A stretch of DNA of 64,000 nucleotides from Pseudomonas sp. AKS31 (GTDB lineage: Bacteria; Pseudomonadota; Gammaproteobacteria; Pseudomonadales; Pseudomonadaceae), in the NCBI RefSeq assembly GCF_023634765.1, contig NZ_JAMLFX010000003.1, positions 387,178-451,177 on the forward strand. The letters run 5' to 3'. Shown here one piece after another: positions 8,396 to 17,569 of this stretch (position 1 is the stretch's first letter; each line of letters opens with the position of its first letter). Position numbers and translations under genes: made by a program. The notes beneath the pieces are model-generated. The model saw only the letters and a list, made by a program, of their open reading frames with translations, did no database searches and had not been told where the DNA came from.

Positions 8396-9790
8396 TTAGC
8401 GGTTGGCGATCAGGGCCTGACCGCGAACGACGGCAGCCTTGACCTGCGCCGGCGCAGTGCCGCCGATATGGTCACGGGCATTCACCGAGCCTTCCAGGGT
8501 CAGCACGGCAAACACGTCCTGCTCGATCTGATCGCTGAACTGACGCAGTTCTTCCAGGCTCATCTCGGCCAGATCCTTGCCGGTGTCGACGCCGTACTTC
8601 ACGGCGTGGCCAACGATTTCGTGGCAGTCACGGAACGGCAGGCCACGGCGTACCAGGTAGTCGGCCAGGTCGGTCGCGGTGGAGAAACCGCGCAGCGCCG
8701 CTTCACGCATGATCGCGTGCTTGGGCTTGATCGCCGGGATCATGTCGGCAAACGCACGCAGCGAATCGCGCAGGGTGTCGGCGGCGTCGAACAGCGGCTC
8801 TTTGTCTTCCTGGTTGTCCTTGTTGTAGGCAAGCGGCTGGCCCTTCATCAGGGTCAGCAGGCCCATCAGCGCACCGAACACACGGCCGGTCTTGCCGCGT
8901 ACCAGCTCCGGCACGTCGGGGTTTTTCTTTTGCGGCATGATCGAACTGCCGGTGCAGAAGCGGTCTGGCAGATCGATGAACTGGAACTGTGCGCTGGTCC
9001 ACAGCACCAGTTCTTCGGAGAAGCGCGACAGGTGCATCATCGCGATGCTCGCGGCCGAGCAGAATTCGATGGCGAAGTCGCGATCGGACACGTTGTCCAG
9101 CGAGTTGCCGCCCACGGCGTCGAAGCCCAGCAGTTGCGCGGTGTATTCGCGGTCGATCGGGTAGGTGGTGCCGGCCAGCGCGGCGCTGCCCAGTGGCATG
9201 CGGTTGGTGCGCTTGCGGCAGTCGACCAGACGTTCGTAATCGCGGCTGAGCATTTCGAACCAGGCCAGCATGTGGTGCCCGAAGGTCACTGGCTGCGCGG
9301 TCTGCAGGTGGGTGAAGCCCGGCATGATGCTCGCCGCTTCACGCTCGGCTTGCTCCAGCAGGCCTTTTTGCAGGCGGGTGATCTCGGCGAGGATCAGGTC
9401 GATTTCGTCACGCAGCCACAGGCGGATGTCGGTCGCGACCTGGTCGTTACGGCTACGGCCGGTGTGCAGCTTTTTACCGGTGACGCCGATGCGGTCGGTC
9501 AGGCGTGCTTCGATGTTCATGTGCACGTCTTCGAGGTCAACGCGCCAGTCGAACTGGCCGGCCTCGATTTCGCGCTGAATGGTCTTCAGGCCGTCGATGA
9601 TGCTGTCGCGCTCGGCATCGGTCAGCACGCCGACCTTGGCCAGCATGGTGGCGTGGGCGATCGAGCCCATGATGTCGTGGCGATACAGGCGCTGGTCGAA
9701 AGTGACGGAGGCGGTGAAGCGGGCGACGAAGGCGTCGACGGGTTCACTGAAGCGGCCGCCCCAGGACTGATTGGTCTTGTCAGTGCTCAT
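8396..9790 (-). CDS. argH: Argininosuccinate lyase
   Basis: A 464-aa enzyme of the fumarase/aspartase superfamily that splits argininosuccinate into arginine and fumarate in the last step of arginine synthesis. The start at 9790 gives [17 protein letters not shown], as in other ArgH proteins; a longer upstream reading is unlikely. The superfamily signature [12 protein letters not shown] carries the catalytic serine loop. [12 protein letters not shown] and the [13 protein letters not shown] region supply the other active-site parts. Length is exactly typical. Confidence 0.98.
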   Translation of the reverse strand: MSTDKTNQSWGGRFSEPVDAFVARFTASVTFDQRLYRHDIMGSIAHATMLAKVGVLTDAERDSIIDGLKTIQREIEAGQFDWRVDLEDVHMNIEARLTDRIGVTGKKLHTGRSRNDQVATDIRLWLRDEIDLILAEITRLQKGLLEQAEREAASIMPGFTHLQTAQPVTFGHHMLAWFEMLSRDYERLVDCRKRTNRMPLGSAALAGTTYPIDREYTAQLLGFDAVGGNSLDNVSDRDFAIEFCSAASIAMMHLSRFSEELVLWTSAQFQFIDLPDRFCTGSSIMPQKKNPDVPELVRGKTGRVFGALMGLLTLMKGQPLAYNKDNQEDKEPLFDAADTLRDSLRAFADMIPAIKPKHAIMREAALRGFSTATDLADYLVRRGLPFRDCHEIVGHAVKYGVDTGKDLAEMSLEELRQFSDQIEQDVFAVLTLEGSVNARDHIGGTAPAQVKAAVVRGQALIANR

Positions 9791-10260
9791 GAATTCGCTC
9801 GTATCGGCTTGAAGAAAGAAGGCGTGAAACGCTGGCGCGGATAATAACAGGGTTGCCAATCCTGTCGCTGACACTGGTCGATACGTTTTTTTCTCATTGT
9901 GTACGCCATAGTCAGCATTGGCCCCGGGCGTTTTACGCAAGGATATTTTTCGATTGAGCAATATCGGCCCGACGAGCGTCTACAGTTGGACATAAGGGCC
10001 GGCACAAGTCAGATCGCGCAAAGGTCTGGCCGCCGACTATAAGAAGAGGGGGTGGGTGTTTTGTCCTTCGGCAAACCCCGTGAGAAACGCAGGAAACAGC
10101 GGGCTTCGAGCAGTACGACCCGGACACTGGCAAATATTGCTGGCCGACGTACGGCACTTTTTGGCGCTCGGGCTAGTCTTAGCGTGGATCGCGGTGACGG
10201 ACGTCACTTCACCTGTCTACGCTATCCTTGTGCGAGACTCACGCAGGAATCCAGCGCAAT
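9791..10260. other. Intergenic region between divergent argH and algR
   Basis: 470 bases with no open reading frame I can support on either strand. In P. aeruginosa the sensor gene algZ (fimS) lies between argH and algR; here there is no room for it and I see no remnant of a histidine kinase. A candidate extracytoplasmic-sigma promoter for algR lies at 10153-10181. A TATAGT hexamer on the minus strand (10036-10041) could be part of an argH promoter but has no good -35 partner. Confidence 0.7.
10153..10181 (+). promoter_or_regulatory. Candidate AlgU (sigma-22/sigma-E) promoter of algR
   Basis: GGCACTT (10153-10159), 17 bases, then TCTTA (10177-10181). The AlgU consensus is GAACTT-16/17-TCTGA (GGAACTT in the longer form), so each box has one mismatch at correct spacing. 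algR is known to be under AlgU control in P. aeruginosa. Read by eye, not scored. Confidence 0.4.
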
Positions 10261-11007
10261 ATGAATGTCCTGATCGTTGATGACGAACCACTGGCTCGCG
10301 AGCGCCTCAGCCGAATGGTGAGCGAGCTCGAGGGTTATACAGTTCTGGAGCCCGGCGCCACGAATGGCGAAGAGGCGTTGGCACTGATCGACAGCCACAA
10401 GCCGGATATCGTGCTGCTCGATATCCGCATGCCGGGCCTCGATGGCCTGCAGGTTGCTGCCCGTCTGTGCGAACGCGAAACGCCGCCGGCCGTGGTGTTT
10501 TGCACCAGCCCCGATGAATTTGCCGTGGAAGCCCTGCAGGCCAGCGCCGTGGGCTATGTGGTGAAACCCGTGCGAACCGAACATCTGCATGACGCCCTGA
10601 AACGGGCTGAACGTCCCAATCGGGCGCAACTCTCGGCCCTGACCCGTCCTGCTGCTGAAAGCGGCAGCGGACCACGCAGCCATATCAGCGCCCGCACCCG
10701 CAAAGGCATTGAACTGATACCGCTGGATCAGGTGGTCTACTTTATCGCCGATCACAAATACGTGACCCTGCGCCACGAGGCCGGTGAAGTGTTGCTGGAC
10801 GAGCCGCTCAAGGCCCTCGAAGACGAATTCGGCGAGCGCTTCGTGCGTATCCACCGCAATGCGCTGGTCGCCCGTGATCGCATCGAACGTCTGCAACGTA
10901 CGCCGCTGGGGCATTTCCAGCTGTTTCTCAAAGGTCTCAATGGTGATGCGTTGATCGTCAGCCGCCGGCATGTGGCCGGTGTGCGCAAGATGATGCAGGG
11001 TCTGTAA
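10261..11007 (+). CDS. algR: LytTR-type response regulator AlgR
   Basis: A 248-aa response regulator. The receiver domain (1-120) has the acidic pocket Asp7/Asp8 (LIVDDEPLAR), phospho-acceptor Asp54 (VLLDIRMPG) and Lys107 or a nearby residue of the GYVVKPVR switch loop. The LytTR DNA-binding domain covers about 140-245 (YFIADHKYVTLRH, RFVRIHRNALVA). In P. aeruginosa AlgR controls alginate, type IV pili, rhamnolipid and virulence genes and is phosphorylated by AlgZ/FimS. Here it lies directly upstream of hemC as in PAO1, but no algZ precedes it, so its kinase, if any, is elsewhere. Confidence 0.95.
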   Translation: MNVLIVDDEPLARERLSRMVSELEGYTVLEPGATNGEEALALIDSHKPDIVLLDIRMPGLDGLQVAARLCERETPPAVVFCTSPDEFAVEALQASAVGYVVKPVRTEHLHDALKRAERPNRAQLSALTRPAAESGSGPRSHISARTRKGIELIPLDQVVYFIADHKYVTLRHEAGEVLLDEPLKALEDEFGERFVRIHRNALVARDRIERLQRTPLGHFQLFLKGLNGDALIVSRRHVAGVRKMMQGL

Positions 11008-11146
11008 TCCGGTCACTCCGGACGGCTCCAGTTTCCTGTTTACCGGGCATTGCGGGCCAGGGAGGCCGCGCCGACTCTGATTCAAGTCAAAGTGGATTTG
11101 GCTGAGCTGTTATTATCCGCCGTATCTATTCAGTACGGATTGATCC

Positions 11147-12088
11147 ATGTCCTCTCGCGAAATCCGCATCGCCACCCGTAAAAGTGCGCTGGCCCTCTGG
11201 CAGGCCGAATACGTAAAAGCCCGTCTGGAAGCGGCCCATCCGGGGCTGCTGGTGACGCTGGTGCCCATGGTCAGTCGCGGCGACAAGCTGCTCGATTCGC
11301 CACTGTCGAAGATCGGCGGCAAGGGTCTGTTCGTCAAAGAGCTGGAAACTGCGCTGCTGGAAAACGAAGCCGACATCGCCGTCCACTCGATGAAAGACGT
11401 GCCGATGGACTTCCCGGAAGGCCTTGGTCTGTTCTGCATCTGCGAGCGTGAAGACCCGCGCGACGCCTTCGTTTCCAATACCTATGCAAGTCTGGAGGCA
11501 TTGCCTGCGGGCAGCATTGTCGGCACGTCGAGTCTGCGTCGTCAGGCACAGTTGCTGACCCGTCGTCCGGACCTGCAGATCCGTTTTCTGCGTGGCAACG
11601 TCAACACTCGTCTGGCCAAGCTCGATGCCGGTGAGTATGACGCGATCATCCTTGCCGCGGCCGGTCTGATCCGTCTCGGTTTTGAAGAGCGCATCACCTC
11701 GGCGATCAGCGTTGATGACAGCCTGCCGGCCGGTGGCCAGGGCGCGGTGGGCATCGAATGCCGTAGCGCTGACACCGAAATCCACGCCTTGCTCGCACCG
11801 CTGCATCACGCCGACACCTCGTCGCGCGTCACCGCCGAACGTGCCCTCAACAAACATTTGAATGGCGGCTGCCAAGTGCCGATCGCCTGCTACGCCGTGC
11901 TCGAAGGCGAGCAGTTGTGGCTGCGGGGTCTGGTCGGTGAGCCGAGTGGTGGCAAGCTGCTCAGCGCCGAGGCACGTGCGCCACGCGCGGACGCCGAAGC
12001 ACTGGGCGTGAAGGTTGCCGAAGACCTGCTCAGCCAGGGCGCCGACGACATTCTCAAAGCGGTTTACGGCGAGGCAGGTCACGAGTGA
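11147..12088 (+). CDS. hemC: Hydroxymethylbilane synthase (porphobilinogen deaminase)
   Basis: A 313-aa enzyme joining four porphobilinogens into hydroxymethylbilane. Visible are the substrate-binding [14 protein letters not shown] loop, the catalytic Asp region (HSMKDVPMD), TSSLRRQAQ and [11 protein letters not shown] for acidic side chains, and Cys242 in NGGCQVPI, which carries the dipyrromethane cofactor. The stop overlaps the hemD start by 4 bases (ATGA). It opens the hemC-hemD-hemX-hemY operon, 139 bases after algR. Confidence 0.98.
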   Translation: MSSREIRIATRKSALALWQAEYVKARLEAAHPGLLVTLVPMVSRGDKLLDSPLSKIGGKGLFVKELETALLENEADIAVHSMKDVPMDFPEGLGLFCICEREDPRDAFVSNTYASLEALPAGSIVGTSSLRRQAQLLTRRPDLQIRFLRGNVNTRLAKLDAGEYDAIILAAAGLIRLGFEERITSAISVDDSLPAGGQGAVGIECRSADTEIHALLAPLHHADTSSRVTAERALNKHLNGGCQVPIACYAVLEGEQLWLRGLVGEPSGGKLLSAEARAPRADAEALGVKVAEDLLSQGADDILKAVYGEAGHE

Positions 12089-12846
12089 CGGACTGGCGCC
12101 TGCTGCTGACGCGTCCTGCGGATGACTGTGCGGCGCTGGCCGAAACGTTGGCCGCGCAGGGGATTTTCAGCAGTTGCCTGCCGCTTTTGGAAATTGCCCC
12201 GCTGCCGGTCTCTGCCAAAATACGTCGAGCTATTGCGCAGTTGCCACGTTGCAGCGCGGTGATTGTCGTCAGTAAGCCGGCGGCGCGTATTGCGCTGGAT
12301 CTGCTCGACGGCACGTCATCGCTGACGATGCCGTGGTTCAGTGTCGGTGCGGCGACTGCGCAGATTTTGCTGGATGGCGGTCTGGATGCGAGCTTCCCGG
12401 CCGTCGGCGATGACAGCGAAGCGTTGCTGCAATTGCCGCGCCTGCGTACGGCGGTCAGCCAGCCCGGTGCGCAGGTGTTGATCCTGCGCGGGGAGGGTGG
12501 GCGTGAACTGCTCGCCGAGCGTCTGCGCGAGCTAGGTGCTAGTGTCGAGTATCTGGAATTGTATCGACGCGACCTGCCGGCCTATGCCCCGGATGAACTG
12601 CTACGGCGGATCAAAGCGGAACGCTTGAACGGGCTGGTGGTCAGCAGTGGACAGGGTTTCGAGCACCTGCGCCAAATGGCCGGCGATGCCTGGCCGACCA
12701 TTGCGCCGATGCCGTTGTTTGTACCAAGCCCGAGGGTCGCCGAGCTGGCACGTGCCGCCGGGGCTCAAACAGTTGTGGATTGCCGCGGCGCGAGTGCCGC
12801 GGCTTTGCTGACGGCGTTGCGGGAGCATCCCGAACCCGTTTCCTAA
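12085..12846 (+). CDS. hemD: Uroporphyrinogen-III synthase
   Basis: A 253-aa HemD that closes hydroxymethylbilane with inversion of ring D. The family is poorly conserved; support comes from the two alternating domains, the N-terminal [18 protein letters not shown], the central [20 protein letters not shown], and the SSGQGFEHL loop near 190. It overlaps hemC by 4 bases and is followed by hemX 16 bases later, which is the conserved context. Confidence 0.95.
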   Translation: MTDWRLLLTRPADDCAALAETLAAQGIFSSCLPLLEIAPLPVSAKIRRAIAQLPRCSAVIVVSKPAARIALDLLDGTSSLTMPWFSVGAATAQILLDGGLDASFPAVGDDSEALLQLPRLRTAVSQPGAQVLILRGEGGRELLAERLRELGASVEYLELYRRDLPAYAPDELLRRIKAERLNGLVVSSGQGFEHLRQMAGDAWPTIAPMPLFVPSPRVAELARAAGAQTVVDCRGASAAALLTALREHPEPVS

Positions 12847-12862
12847 TGCAAAGGATGGATAC

Positions 12863-14005
12863 GTGAGCGAAACAGCCTTGCCAAAAGATGACGTCCAGCC
12901 TGTGATTGAACCTCAGGTTGAAACTCCACCGCCGGCCACAGAGCCGCGCCGAGGCAATGGACTGGCCATCGTCGCCCTGTTGCTCGGTGCCGCCGGTGTT
13001 GCGGTCGGCGGCTGGGGTGTCTGGCAGGTCCGTCACCTGCAGACCAATACGCAACAACAGTCGGGTCAGGTGCAGGCATTGAACGATCAGGCGCAGAGCC
13101 TGAAGCTCAATGAACAGCGTCTGACCGAGCGCCTCGCGCAGTTGCCGGGTGCCGACGAACTCGCCGAGCGCCAGCGTCTGGTGACGCAGCTTCAGGGCGA
13201 TCAACAGCGCCTCAATCAACGTCTGGAAACAGTGCTGGGTGCCAGCCGCAAGGACTGGCGTCTGGCCGAGGCCGAGCATCTGCTGCGTCTGGCCAGCCTG
13301 CGGCTGTCGGCGTTGCAAGACATCAGCAGCGCTCAGGCGCTGGTGCAGGGTGCCGACGAAATCCTTCGTGAGCAAAACGATCCGGGCTCATTCGCGGCCC
13401 GTGAGCAAGTGGCAAAAACCCTCGTCGCGTTGCGCAGTACGGCGCAGCCGGATCGCACCGGTCTGTTCCTGCGACTCGGCGCACTGCGTGACCAGGTCAT
13501 CGACCTCACCGAGCTGGCGCCGGAGTACAAGGATCGCGGCGAATCACTGCTGGGCCTGACCGCCGACGGCGACGGCGCCAGTCGTTGGGCACAGTGGTGG
13601 GATCAGGTCTCGCGCTATATCCGTATCGATTTCAATGCCGACAAGAACGTGCGGCCGCTGCTGGCCGGGCAGAGCCTGAGTCAGGTGCGGCTGGCCCTGA
13701 GCCTGGCCCTGGAGCAGGCGCAGTGGGCCGCGCTCAACGGTCAGGCGGCGGTCTACACCCAGGCGCTGGCCGAGGCGCGCGATGTGCTCAAGGGCAATTT
13801 CAACCCGGACAATCCGCAAAGCAAAGTGATGCTCGAACAGGTCGGTGAGTTGAGCAAGGAACCCGTCACGGTCACCACGCCGGATCTGGCCGGCACGCTG
13901 AGTGCGGTGCAAGCCTATCTTGAGCGGCGCAACGTCAATGCCGAAGAGTCGGTGAAACCTTTCGCCAAACCTGCTGCGAACACTGCGCAGGGGGCTACGC
14001 CATGA
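12863..14005 (+). CDS. hemX: HemX-like membrane-anchored protein of the heme operon
   Basis: A 380-aa protein of the HemX family (annotated in many genomes as uroporphyrinogen-III C-methyltransferase, although it lacks the SAM methyltransferase fold). It begins at GTG 12863. A Pro/Glu-rich N-terminal tail is followed by one membrane helix at about 34-52 (GLAIVALLLGAAGVAVGGWG), a coiled coil at about 58-125 and a helical periplasmic domain. Its role in heme synthesis is not settled. The last codons overlap hemY by 4 bases. Confidence 0.9.
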   Translation: MSETALPKDDVQPVIEPQVETPPPATEPRRGNGLAIVALLLGAAGVAVGGWGVWQVRHLQTNTQQQSGQVQALNDQAQSLKLNEQRLTERLAQLPGADELAERQRLVTQLQGDQQRLNQRLETVLGASRKDWRLAEAEHLLRLASLRLSALQDISSAQALVQGADEILREQNDPGSFAAREQVAKTLVALRSTAQPDRTGLFLRLGALRDQVIDLTELAPEYKDRGESLLGLTADGDGASRWAQWWDQVSRYIRIDFNADKNVRPLLAGQSLSQVRLALSLALEQAQWAALNGQAAVYTQALAEARDVLKGNFNPDNPQSKVMLEQVGELSKEPVTVTTPDLAGTLSAVQAYLERRNVNAEESVKPFAKPAANTAQGATP

Positions 14006-15240
14006 AGCGCCTGTATGTGATCGTGTTTCTGGTGATCGCTGCAACAGCGGCGCTGGGTCTGGCGATTGCCGAGCACTCCGGTTACGTGCTGGTGGCCTAC
14101 AAAAACTTCCGCTACGAGTCCAGCCTGTGGGCGACGCTGGCGGTCATCGCGGTGTTGTGGCTGCTGATCTGGGGCATCAAGGCGTTGGTTGAACTGGTCA
14201 TGACCTCGAGTGGCGTGGTCAACCCTTGGTCGCGCCGCAACCGCAGTCGGCGCGTGCAGGTGGCGATCGAACACGGTCAACTGGATCTGGCCGAAGGTCG
14301 CTGGGCCAGCGCTCAGCGTCACCTGTCGCGAGCGGCTGAAGCCGAGCGCCAGCCTTTGCTGTACTACCTCGGCGCTGCCCGCGCAGCCAATGAGCAAGGT
14401 CATTACGAAGAGTGCGATCGTTTGCTGGAGCGCGCGCTTGAGCGTCAGCCCCAGGCGGAGCTGGCGATCGCTTTAAGCCATGCGCAGTTGCAGACTGACC
14501 GTGGCGACACCGACGGTGCCTTGGTGACCCTGCAAGCGATGCACGATCGCCACCCACACAATGCGCAGACGTTACGCCAGTTGCAGCGCTTGTATCAGCA
14601 GCGCGGCGAATGGTCGGCGGTGATTCGTTTGCTGCCGGAGTTGCGCAAGGACAAAGTCCTGCCGCGCGCCGAACTGGCGGAACTCGAGCGCCGCGCCTGG
14701 GGTGAAAACCTGTCCCTGGCGGCGCAGCGTGAAGAAGATGGCAGCGTTGGTTTGCAGTCGCTCACGCGCGCCTGGGAGCAACTCACCTCGGCGCAACGTC
14801 AGGAGCCACCGCTGGTGCTGGCATACGCCGAACAGCTGCGTCAGCTGGGCGCTCAGGTCGAGGCGGAAGAAGTGCTGCGCACTGCCCTCAAACGCAAGTA
14901 CGACAGCCATCTGGCCCGCCTCTACGGTCTGGTGCGCGGCAGCGATCCGGCCCGCCAGTTGCAAACCGCCGAAGGCTGGCTGAAGGATCATCCGAATGAT
15001 CCGAGCTTGCTGTTGACCCTCGGCCGACTGTGTCTGCAAACCAGTCTGTGGGGCAAGGCGCGGGATTATCTGGAAAGCAGCCTGCGCGTGCAGCGCAATC
15101 CCGAGGCCTGTGCGGAACTCGCGCGTCTGCTCGCCCAGTTGGGCGATACCGAGCGCAGCAATCAGTTGTTCCAGGAAGGCCTGGGACTGCTGGATGAACG
15201 CCTGCTGGCCGCGCCGTTGCCGGTCCCGGCTCACGCCTGA
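14002..15240 (+). CDS. hemY: HemY, TPR inner-membrane protein of the heme operon
   Basis: A 412-aa protein with two N-terminal membrane helices (about 4-25 and 43-62) and a long cytoplasmic or periplasmic domain made of TPR-like helical pairs, such as RWASAQRHLSRAAEAE and LDLAEGRWA. This is the proteobacterial HemY, not the Bacillus oxidase of the same name. It is always beside hemX and may assemble heme-pathway complexes. It ends the operon; a strong hairpin follows. Confidence 0.93.
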   Translation: MKRLYVIVFLVIAATAALGLAIAEHSGYVLVAYKNFRYESSLWATLAVIAVLWLLIWGIKALVELVMTSSGVVNPWSRRNRSRRVQVAIEHGQLDLAEGRWASAQRHLSRAAEAERQPLLYYLGAARAANEQGHYEECDRLLERALERQPQAELAIALSHAQLQTDRGDTDGALVTLQAMHDRHPHNAQTLRQLQRLYQQRGEWSAVIRLLPELRKDKVLPRAELAELERRAWGENLSLAAQREEDGSVGLQSLTRAWEQLTSAQRQEPPLVLAYAEQLRQLGAQVEAEEVLRTALKRKYDSHLARLYGLVRGSDPARQLQTAEGWLKDHPNDPSLLLTLGRLCLQTSLWGKARDYLESSLRVQRNPEACAELARLLAQLGDTERSNQLFQEGLGLLDERLLAAPLPVPAHA

Positions 15241-15244
15241 AGTG

Positions 15245-15266
15245 GCGAGGGAGTTCGCTCCCTCGC
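15245..15266 (+). terminator. Hairpin at end of the hem operon
   Basis: GCGAGGGAG (15245-15253) and CTCCCTCGC (15258-15266) form a perfect 9-bp stem with a TTCG tetraloop, followed by TTACCTTTTG. The T tract is weak, so it may act as a terminator or as a 3' stabiliser. Confidence 0.65.
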
Positions 15267-15423
15267 TTACCTTTTGTGGCTGAAATTTCAACTTCAGTGT
15301 GCGTCCGAGGCAAAGTCCTACAGCGGACTACACCAATTCCTCTCGAACCTGTCGGGTTTTCCCTACACCTCTGGTGAACTGTCGGCAGGGCCTCGCCTTG
15401 AAAGGCTGACACGCTTTCCTCTA

Positions 15424-15451
15424 CCGTAACCGTCTGTCTCTACTGTTACGG
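15424..15451. promoter_or_regulatory. Dyad CCGTAAC-N14-GTTACGG before dsb gene
   Basis: A perfect 7-bp inverted repeat with a 14-base gap ending 7 bases before the ATG of the DsbB-family gene. The half-site spacing (about two helical turns centre to centre) suits a dimeric regulator. It overlaps the ribosome-binding region, so occupation or folding could control expression. No regulator is identified. Confidence 0.35.
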
Positions 15452-15458
15452 AAAAGCC

Positions 15459-16010
15459 ATGTCGTTGGCCTGCTCACGCTCCTTGTTTTTCATGGCTTTC
15501 ACTGCGGGGGCCTTTGCTCTGGGAGCTTCCTATTATCTTGAATATGCAGTCGGTCTGACGCCGTGCAGTCTGTGCCTGGTGCAGCGTCTGTTCCTCACGC
15601 TGCTGTGCGGGGTCAGTGGTCTTGCGGCGGTGCACGGCCCCAAACGTGTCGGTCTGTGGTTCTACTGGCTGTTGACCCTGGGCGCTAGCCTGGGTGGCAC
15701 CACGGCGGCCTGGCGGCAGGTATTGATACAGAGCGATCCGATGCTGCACCTGCTCAATTGCTCACCGGCTCCCGAAGCCTTGTTCAGTGGTCTGCCATGG
15801 ATCTGTGCCTTGCAAACGATGTTTAGCGGCGGTGCCGATTGTGCGGAAATTTCCTGGACGCTGTTCGACCTGAGCATCCCGGAGTGGAGCCTGCTGTTCT
15901 TTGTCGCGGTATCGATTCTGGCGGTGTATCAATTGTTGCGGCTGGTCTGGGGGGCTCTGCAACGCCCGCTCAGCGGCGAAGCGTCGCACCCGGTGCCGCT
16001 GAGGGATTAA
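15459..16010 (+). CDS. DsbB-family disulfide bond formation protein (DsbH position)
   Basis: A 183-aa inner-membrane protein with four membrane helices. It has the DsbB redox pairs: Cys36/Cys39 (TPCSLCLVQR) in the first periplasmic loop and Cys101 with Cys128 in the second (LLNCSPAPE and GGADCAEIS). The quinone-linked Arg follows the first pair (CLVQR). DsbB re-oxidises DsbA using ubiquinone. Pseudomonas has two such proteins; the copy beside hemY and algQ is called DsbH in P. aeruginosa, and a separate dsbB is expected elsewhere. Confidence 0.92.
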   Translation: MSLACSRSLFFMAFTAGAFALGASYYLEYAVGLTPCSLCLVQRLFLTLLCGVSGLAAVHGPKRVGLWFYWLLTLGASLGGTTAAWRQVLIQSDPMLHLLNCSPAPEALFSGLPWICALQTMFSGGADCAEISWTLFDLSIPEWSLLFFVAVSILAVYQLLRLVWGALQRPLSGEASHPVPLRD

Positions 16011-16041
16011 ACACTTGTATGAACTTTATCTCCTGCGTACC

Positions 16042-16080
16042 TTGAAGCCATAGGCGTGCGGGCATAATCTGGCCCGCACG
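16042..16080 (+). promoter_or_regulatory. Candidate algQ promoter overlapped by an inverted repeat
   Basis: TTGAAG (16042-16047), 17 bases, TAATCT (16065-16070). A perfect 9-bp inverted repeat, CGTGCGGGC / GCCCGCACG (16055-16063 and 16072-16080), brackets the -10 box. It could be an operator for algQ, or the 3' hairpin of the preceding dsb transcript; no T tract follows it. Confidence 0.35.
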
Positions 16081-16193
16081 TGTCATTGGATTTATGTTGC
16101 TCGATGACGCTCTGCCCGGCCGTCCCCCAAGCCAAAACCAAAAGAGGGGCGCGGGTGTAGAGCAGCATGACCCACAAGGGAAGAGAGATCGCC

Positions 16194-16652
16194 ATGCTCG
16201 AAAGTTGTCAGAATGCTCAGGAACGTTGGGGTGGGGTTCATCTGCTGATCGACCGCTGGTTGCAAGAGCGTGAAGAGCTGATCGGCGCCTACGACAAGCT
16301 CGGTGCGCAGCCTGAATCGTTGTCCGAGAGCCGTAAGCCTTTGCAGGAATTCTGCGGCGTGCTGGTCGATTACGTTTCGGCCGGGCACTTCGAAATCTAC
16401 GAACAGCTGACGGGCGAAGCCAAAGCGTTCAACGACAAGCGTGGTCTGGAACTCGCCGAGACGATTTATCCGCGCATCGATGTCATCACCGAGAAGCTGC
16501 TGGCCTTCAACGACCTGTGCGATGAAGGCAAATGCGTTGCAGAGAAATTCAAAGAGCTAGGTGGTCTGCTGCACGAGCGCTTTGAACTTGAAGACTGCCT
16601 GATTGAAGTGCTGCACACAGCACACAAGGAAGAAGATCCGGTCCAGGCCTGA
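16194..16652 (+). CDS. algQ: Rsd/AlgQ family anti-sigma-70 factor
   Basis: A 152-aa all-helical cytoplasmic protein starting [20 protein letters not shown], as in AlgQ of P. aeruginosa. The upstream in-frame ATG at 16167 is rejected because AGAGAG sits correctly before 16194. AlgQ/Rsd binds sigma-70 region 4 and shifts RNA polymerase towards alternative sigma factors; in Pseudomonas it affects alginate and siderophore genes. Conserved patches include [13 protein letters not shown] and [12 protein letters not shown]. It is convergent with fkbP across a shared terminator. Confidence 0.95.
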   Translation: MLESCQNAQERWGGVHLLIDRWLQEREELIGAYDKLGAQPESLSESRKPLQEFCGVLVDYVSAGHFEIYEQLTGEAKAFNDKRGLELAETIYPRIDVITEKLLAFNDLCDEGKCVAEKFKELGGLLHERFELEDCLIEVLHTAHKEEDPVQA

Positions 16653-16670
16653 TCCCGAACCCTGATCAAA

Positions 16671-16705
16671 AAAAACGGTGCGCCCGAAAGCGCACCGTTT
16701 TTATT
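16671..16705. terminator. Bidirectional terminator between algQ and fkbP
   Basis: AAACGGTGCGC and GCGCACCGTTT form an 11-bp stem around CCGAAA, flanked by A tracts on the left and T tracts on the right, so it can end both convergent genes. Confidence 0.85.
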
Positions 16706-16711
16706 GCCCGA

Positions 16712-17377
16712 TCAACTCGTCGCACCACGCAATTCCACTTCAAACACCAGCGGTGTGAACGGCGCAATCAGGTCTCCTGCACCGTCGGCGCCATAGGCCT
16801 GATCCGATGGAATCACCAGTCGCCATTTCGCGCCCACCGGCATGTTCTGCAACGCGGTGCGCCAACCGGCAATCACGCTGTCGAGATTGAACCATTGCGG
16901 CTGAGTGTTCTGATCGAACACGGTGCCGTCCGGCAACCGTCCGACATACAGCACCTGCACTTTTCCATCGGGGCCGGCCTTGGCGCCAGTGCCCGGTGTC
17001 AGCTCGGTGAGCAGGATGCCGTCAGCCAGTTCCTTTACACCCGGCCTGGCTTTTTCTGTGGTGAGAAAACGTTGCTCGCTTTCCATTGCCGCGTCGCTCG
17101 AAGGCAGCGCGGAGTGTTCTGCATTTTGCGCTTCATGATCGGCCAGAATCTGCTCGATACGGGCCTCGCTCAGCGCCAGTGGCTTGCCTTGATAGGCTTG
17201 CTGCAGGCCATCGACCAGCGCCTGAATCTGCAGTTGCGGAACCTCTTGGCGCAGCCGTTCACCGAGGCTGGCGCCGAGGCTGTAGGCCAGATCGTGAGCA
17301 TCGTTCGCGGTGGATTTTCCGTCAGCGTGAGCGGCAGAGAAAACCATGCAGAGGAATAAAAAAAAGTAGCGCGACAT
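16712..17377 (-). CDS. Periplasmic FKBP-type peptidyl-prolyl isomerase
   Basis: A 221-aa exported foldase. A signal peptide (about 1-18, MSRYFFLFLCMVFSAAHA) is followed by a FKBP-N helical dimerisation domain (YSLGASLGERLRQEVPQLQ) and a C-terminal FKBP domain at about 130-218 (VQVLYVGRLPDGTVFD, WRLVIPSDQAYGADG, APFTPLVFEVELR). It resembles FkpA/Mip. The start at 17377 is chosen because it gives the signal peptide; a longer reading crosses the promoter. In PAO1 the same locus carries fkbP. It is divergent from algP. Confidence 0.92.
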   Translation of the reverse strand: MSRYFFLFLCMVFSAAHADGKSTANDAHDLAYSLGASLGERLRQEVPQLQIQALVDGLQQAYQGKPLALSEARIEQILADHEAQNAEHSALPSSDAAMESEQRFLTTEKARPGVKELADGILLTELTPGTGAKAGPDGKVQVLYVGRLPDGTVFDQNTQPQWFNLDSVIAGWRTALQNMPVGAKWRLVIPSDQAYGADGAGDLIAPFTPLVFEVELRGATS

Positions 17378-17569
17378 GAGCACTCTCCGTCCTGAGATGC
17401 GGTGGATTATGCCAGCGCGCACGACTGTTACGGTGAACTGCTTTTGACTTCGCGCAGAACATTTTCGATTCGGTGCAACGCAACGCAATCGATACTGTCA
17501 AGATGCCCTAGCGGCGGTAACTGCAGAGGTCTAGTATGAGCCGCACTCACGTCAGCCAGGAGGTAAACC

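Noticed and set aside
8336-9844. A 502-codon plus-strand frame across argH
   Set aside because: Antisense to argH, which has all lyase signatures. The product is His/Val/Gln rich in the way of reverse-complement translations.
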